This document shows, in pieces, positions 60,063 through 64,000 of a DNA stretch of 64,000 nt. Numbering within the stretch: position 1 is the stretch's first letter; each line of letters opens with the position of its first letter. The stretch comes from Heliocidaris erythrogramma (lineage: Eukaryota > Echinodermata > Echinoidea > Camarodonta > Echinometridae), in the NCBI GenBank assembly GCA_025617745.1, contig CM046870.1:5581618-5645617 (forward strand), in the 5' to 3' direction. The translations under genes and the position numbers were made by a program. Under the pieces are notes generated by a model. It did not search any database, was not told where the DNA came from, and saw nothing but the letters and a program-made list of their open reading frames with translations.

Positions 60063-61235
60063 CAGTTGTGTATCTGGCGCCGGGGCAAACTGAGAGCCTA
60101 TCAAATCTGCGCAAACTATATCCCCCATGTCCAAATTGAGATTAATGAGCGCTTTTAATGTAGAAAATAATAATGGCAATACGTGAAAATGAGTTTTGAT
60201 GCACATAATCCGGGGTTGTTAGCCGAAATTTGATGAATGATTGTATAAGAGAGGGAGCAAGCTAGGCGGCGGAATTTTTTTTTTTCATCCCTCAAACTCT
60301 ATATATAGCGCTTAGCTAGCTAGCTGCGCGCGCACCGCATGATATGATGTCATCGAAATTGCTTATAATGATAATAACAACAACAATAATAACAAGAATC
60401 ATATAATAATGATAATAAACATATATATCTACCGCAGGCAACGTTCAGCAAAAGTCTTTGTAAACGTTTTTTGGACGCCATCAAAAGACCTAGCTGTGTT
60501 AATTTGCGGCAAATGTTTAGTCAAAACTTCGACGTTCTGTAAACGTTTTTTAAACGTTTATTAAAGACGAAGACGTAGCGGACCTAAAAAAAAAAAGTTT
60601 TATTAACGTTTATTAAAGACGAAGACGTAGCGGACCTAATAAAAACGTTTGGTGAACCTTCTGAAAACGTTTTTTGTTTGCTGGGTCGTGATTTTGTACG
60701 AACTTTTATAAAGTATATATATAGGCCTACATTTCTAAATTCTCGGGCCGGGTGCGCGCGGGAGCACACTGCATAATACGGTGTCTAGCTGCGGCCATAG
60801 TAGTTTGATACTAGGCATGCAGGTCAAGGGACTTTGTCAATATTTTTTCCAGATGAAAATGTAAATCGGCCAGGGACTGCATGGAAAACATTAATCCCCA
60901 ATTCATTCCCTCCTTTACTTCTTCCCTGACTTCTTCGATTTCTTTTCTTGCATTTCTTTCTGATCATACAAAATAAGCCTATGAATATTATTATTACTTT
61001 TATTTTATTATTTATTTATTATTTTTTTTTAATAAACGCGGTTCCGCCGGCCATGATACTTCTCATAACAACATGTGTGTGCTGACTTCTCCTTGTTACT
61101 TCATTAACAGGTAAGAAATCCAATATTTCTACCTTTCTTGAGTTATTCATATATTATGATCATTTAATTGTATCTGTTTTATATTATGTATGATTTGTTG
61201 GTTACTGCTTTGCACAGATTGTATCATTGCTTGAT

Positions 61236-61267
<32 letters not shown>

Positions 61268-61679
61268 ATAAGGTGATGAAGATGAAAGGTTTTATCCCTG
61301 TAAGAACAAAAAAAAAATGATCTTGTTGATGACATCATAAAAACACTAGGCCTTTATAGTTCATTATAGAAGTTTAGATTATGTCAGAAGGAAGGATTTA
61401 CACTAAGCTCAATGTTAATACCAATTTGTAGGCCTAGGCCCTATCCTAAGATAAATGACTGGGTATGCAGAAGTAGGATTAGGTTATAGTGTGAATACAC
61501 CTCATGTATACCTGTAGAGCAATTATATCGGATATAAGCTGAGTGTGAACACGAACCGTTATTGTGTACACAATTAGAGGAATGGCTGCGGAACAGGGGA
61601 TGCTGCGTTCAAATTCCAGTACAAACACAGGACTGGATGTGAACACAGCCGAAGGACAAGGAGGGTCATTGACTCACTG
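60063..61679. other. Non-coding sequence with short simple repeats
   Basis: There is no recognised gene. A 34-bp direct duplication ('acgtttattaaagacgaaga' onward) lies at about 60555-60640. AAT/AAC microsatellites occur near 60368-60425 and a GA run at 61239-61268. Confidence 0.6.
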
Positions 61680-61905
61680 TGTTCGAGTCATAATTCAGAA
61701 TTTGAGTCATAATGCAGATTTCAAATCATGAATCTACTTTCGAGTCATAAAGATTTTTCGAGTCATTTAGAAAAATTCGAGCCAACAACAAAGTTCGAGT
61801 CGTAATGCAGATTTCAAGCCATGAATCTATTTTTCGAGTTATAACGTTTTTTCGAGTTATAACGTTTTTTCGAGTAATAAGAAAAATTCGAGTCGTAATA
61901 TAGTC
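61680..61905. repeat. Detached block of the ttcgagtcataa satellite
   Basis: Irregular words 'ttcgagtcataa', 'tttcaaatcatgaatctac' and 'ttcgagttataacg' match the degenerate tail at 59757-60062. The two blocks are separated by about 1.6 kb of unrelated sequence. Confidence 0.85.
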
Positions 61906-61974
61906 TAGAGAATCAGTCAGGGTGCCGAATTCACGTCATAAGCTAGCACGGGGGAGCATTTCAGCATGCACGGA

Positions 61975-62095
61975 CTTGTCGGATTTTTATCCGACAACTG
62001 CATGTTTATAAGCTACTGAAACCCTTGAATCTGATTGGCTGAGAGCAAATCTGTGGGATAATATATCCGACAATGCAGTCCTTTCAGGAAACGCT
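61975..62095. mobile_element. MITE-like element with gattggctgagagc interior
   Basis: 'cttgtcggatttttatccga' is followed by 'ctactgaaacccttgaatct', 'gattggctgagagcaaat' and 'atatatccgacaatgcagtc'. The interior word is that of the MITE at 18427-18570, while the ends differ (tgtcggat and atccgaca inverted). Confidence 0.6.
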
Positions 62096-62537
62096 TCCTA
62101 TGCATGGATGGAGAAGGGGCAAGTCTATTTTCGAGGGGAACGGACAACTCATCCAGAGTCGACTCACTCCATTATTGTTCAGTTTTCCTGATAACAGTCA
62201 CTGTAGTAAAAATATAATAAAAGGCCTACATACATTACATTAGGTACATTATAATGCACATTATTGTACATATTTGACGTTTTTCAGTAATTACTTGTAC
62301 ATCCTACAGAGGGTATAGCCACCATTTTCGAATTTTCGGTGATTAAAAATGTACAAATGTATGCATGTGTCGCACATAATATTCCTGGTATTAAAGTGCA
62401 TTAGTGAAGATATACGCGTAGCAAATGCAAATGATACCTTCTAGTTGTTTTTAGTGACTCTCTCGTGATATGCATCCACAGAAAAAAAAAAAATATCGCA
62501 ACCCGAAGTGGGGGTGCATGAGTTGACTAGTGGTGAT

Positions 62538-62648
62538 CATGGGCGTAAATCCTCACAGGAATTCTATTCAAGTGGGGGGACACCCCTGGATGCATCCAGG
62601 TGTGTCCCCCCCACTTGAATAGAATTCCTGTGAGGATTGACGCCCATG
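62538..62648. repeat. Palindrome of about 111 bp with no loop
   Basis: Arms of about 55 bases meet at 'ctggatgcatccag'. The outer ends are 'catgggcg' and 'cgcccatg', and the arms contain 'cctcacaggaattctattca' and its complement. Only a few mismatches are seen by eye. Confidence 0.9.
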
Positions 62649-63225
62649 GTGGTGATCGTGAGTTATCCAGGAGCCTATTTTCGAGACGCGTGCCTAGCTA
62701 GACTAAAGCTACATGTAGCCTGCAGCGTGAGACTAGATGGCCATGGACTGGACCGGTCGACCCATATGCACGAGACGCGACGCGTACGCGACGACGATAT
62801 ATCTATCTAGATAGATATGATATCTCCGCACGTACTACTTACATTAAAAGGAGGCGAAGCAGAATGGGTCCCCGGAGGCGGAGTACAGTTAGGCCTAACC
62901 GTAAGTTTCCCCGATTTTACCCTGAATATTTATTAAGGCAATTTAAAGTATGCAAATTGTTTCCATCACTCGAGTGGATACCATACCGCTGAATACGTAA
63001 ATTTACAGCTGAAATCTGTCAACTTTCGCTGCACATGATCTAACGAGTTAGGCTTGCCTTGGGCTTCGCCTTGCCTAACGTTTAGGGCGCCTGCCCGTAG
63101 CGAAACACGACACAGTTGCATTTCTTCCAGAAAAGCCACAAAAACCATGTCGGCGATCGGGAGCGCGCTGGCGCGGGAACGGGGCCATCTCAGGGTTAGG
63201 CCTATATTTCCAACATGATAGATTC

Positions 63226-63843
63226 TTAAAGGGGTACTCCGGCCTGAAATCAATATGAATTGAATAAATAGAGTAAAATAAAACAAATCACTGAAAATTT
63301 CATCGAAATCGGATGAAAAATAATGAAGTTATGGAATTTTTAATTTTTGCATTATTTTGGTAAAAGTTTCTAAAACAGTTGTATGCACGTCATCATGAAT
63401 ATGCAGTGAGTGAGCTGATGATGTCATATCCCCACTTTTTCTTTTGTATTTCATTATATGAAATTGCAATTATTCAAATTTTCTGCTCCAAGCCTATAAC
63501 TAAAAGGACTGACTCGTTATTTAATGTGTAAGTTCATCATTGCTGTAACTTATTTTGTTACAAGGGAGATATTTTTTTTATAGACATGAATGAAAAAAAG
63601 AAATAATGACAATTTTATATAATATAGTTAAAAAAGGAAAGTGGGGACGTGACATCATCAGCTCACTCATTACATATTCATGATGACATGCATAGAACCG
63701 TTTCCCAAAATAATGCAAAACTTAAAAATTCAATAACTTCGTTATTTTTTATCCGAATTCGATGATATTTTCAGTGTTTTGCTTGTTTAATTTTACTCTA
63801 TTCACTCAATTAATATCATTTTCAGGCCGGAGTACCCCATTAA
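63226..63843. mobile_element. TTAA-flanked palindromic MITE
   Basis: The ends TTAAAGGGGTACTCCGGCC and GGCCGGAGTACCCCATTAA are inverted. 'gagctgatgatgtcatatcc' is mirrored by 'gacatcatcagctcac' and 'cattatatgaaat' lies near the centre. The layout and interior words ('aaatttcatcgaaatcggatg') are the same as in the 11900-12509 element, so both belong to one superfamily with different terminal sequences. Confidence 0.85.
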
Positions 63844-63972
63844 GTATCTGTACCCTTCTACTACGGGGGTGGATCTAGCTTTTGTCCAAGGAGGGGGTTT
63901 GAGGGGCAAATTCTGCTTGAAGGAAGACCCGTATATTTTTCTTCTTGCCAGCCCTCGAAAGCTCGCTCAGTG

Positions 63973-63997
63973 GGGGGGGGGGGGGGGGGGGGGGGGG
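63973..63997 (+). repeat. Oligo-G run at the window end
   Basis: About 25 consecutive G residues follow a 'ggatctagcttttgtccaag'-type MITE end at 63871. Long G or C runs adjacent to 'ggatcc/ggatct' ends recur through the window. Confidence 0.85.
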
Positions 63998-64000
63998 TAG

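Overview
The window reads as metazoan nuclear DNA, most likely from an echinoderm and probably a sea urchin. That placement is my inference. It rests on short exons with GT-AG introns, an axonemal cilium gene, non-LTR and DIRS-type retrotransposons, palindromic TTAA-flanked MITEs, MITEs with 'gggcccgttt...aaacagggccc' ends, and many long oligo-G/C runs. There is no prokaryotic architecture. Bases 16754-17253 are an assembly gap of 500 Ns.

Only two host gene families are clear. (1) CFAP210 (CCDC173), a ciliary doublet-microtubule inner protein, lies on the minus strand in seven exons between 27553 and 20826. All splice phases agree and predict 562 residues ending in RLGFVW. (2) Cytochrome b561 (CYB561 family) is present as duplicated pieces. 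Copy B, plus strand, 35452-41329, has four exons, 248 residues and all four haem histidines, but its exon 3 acceptor is AA instead of AG. Copy A, minus strand, has only exons 2 and 3 (4549-4347 and 2739-2585). Copy C, plus strand, has only exon 1 (51915-52086).

The layout suggests a rearrangement. Segment 32012-35928 is repeated directly at 48503-52373, and segment 35929-39865 is repeated in inverted form at about 5481-2000. The end of the C match and the start of the A match meet at the same base of copy B. Separately, a non-LTR retrotransposon is cut inside its second ORF1 zinc knuckle. Its 5' part lies on plus at 6013-6817 and its remainder on minus from 58428 to 54089. Reversing one interval, about 6818 to 58430, would rejoin the retrotransposon. 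It would also place C exon 1 beside A exons 2-3 on one strand, with the retrotransposon block in intron 1. GAGTTTC/CAAGTC satellites (20-bp unit on the left, about 262-bp unit on the right) sit at both ends. A real inversion, a haplotig join or a misassembly could each explain this.

Between the two gene regions, 12644-16753 (minus) carries a decayed, intron-free reading frame. In order it holds a protein kinase domain, a putative cysteine-peptidase module, a minisatellite linker, a GCM/WRKY-like zinc finger and a MULE-like DDE transposase. This is the most unusual coding object here. The rest is mobile DNA: CR1-like LINE fragments (26148-26468, 29590-31900, 52374-53720), a broken DIRS element (41956-46475), MITEs, tRNA-derived sequences, long perfect palindromes and minisatellites.
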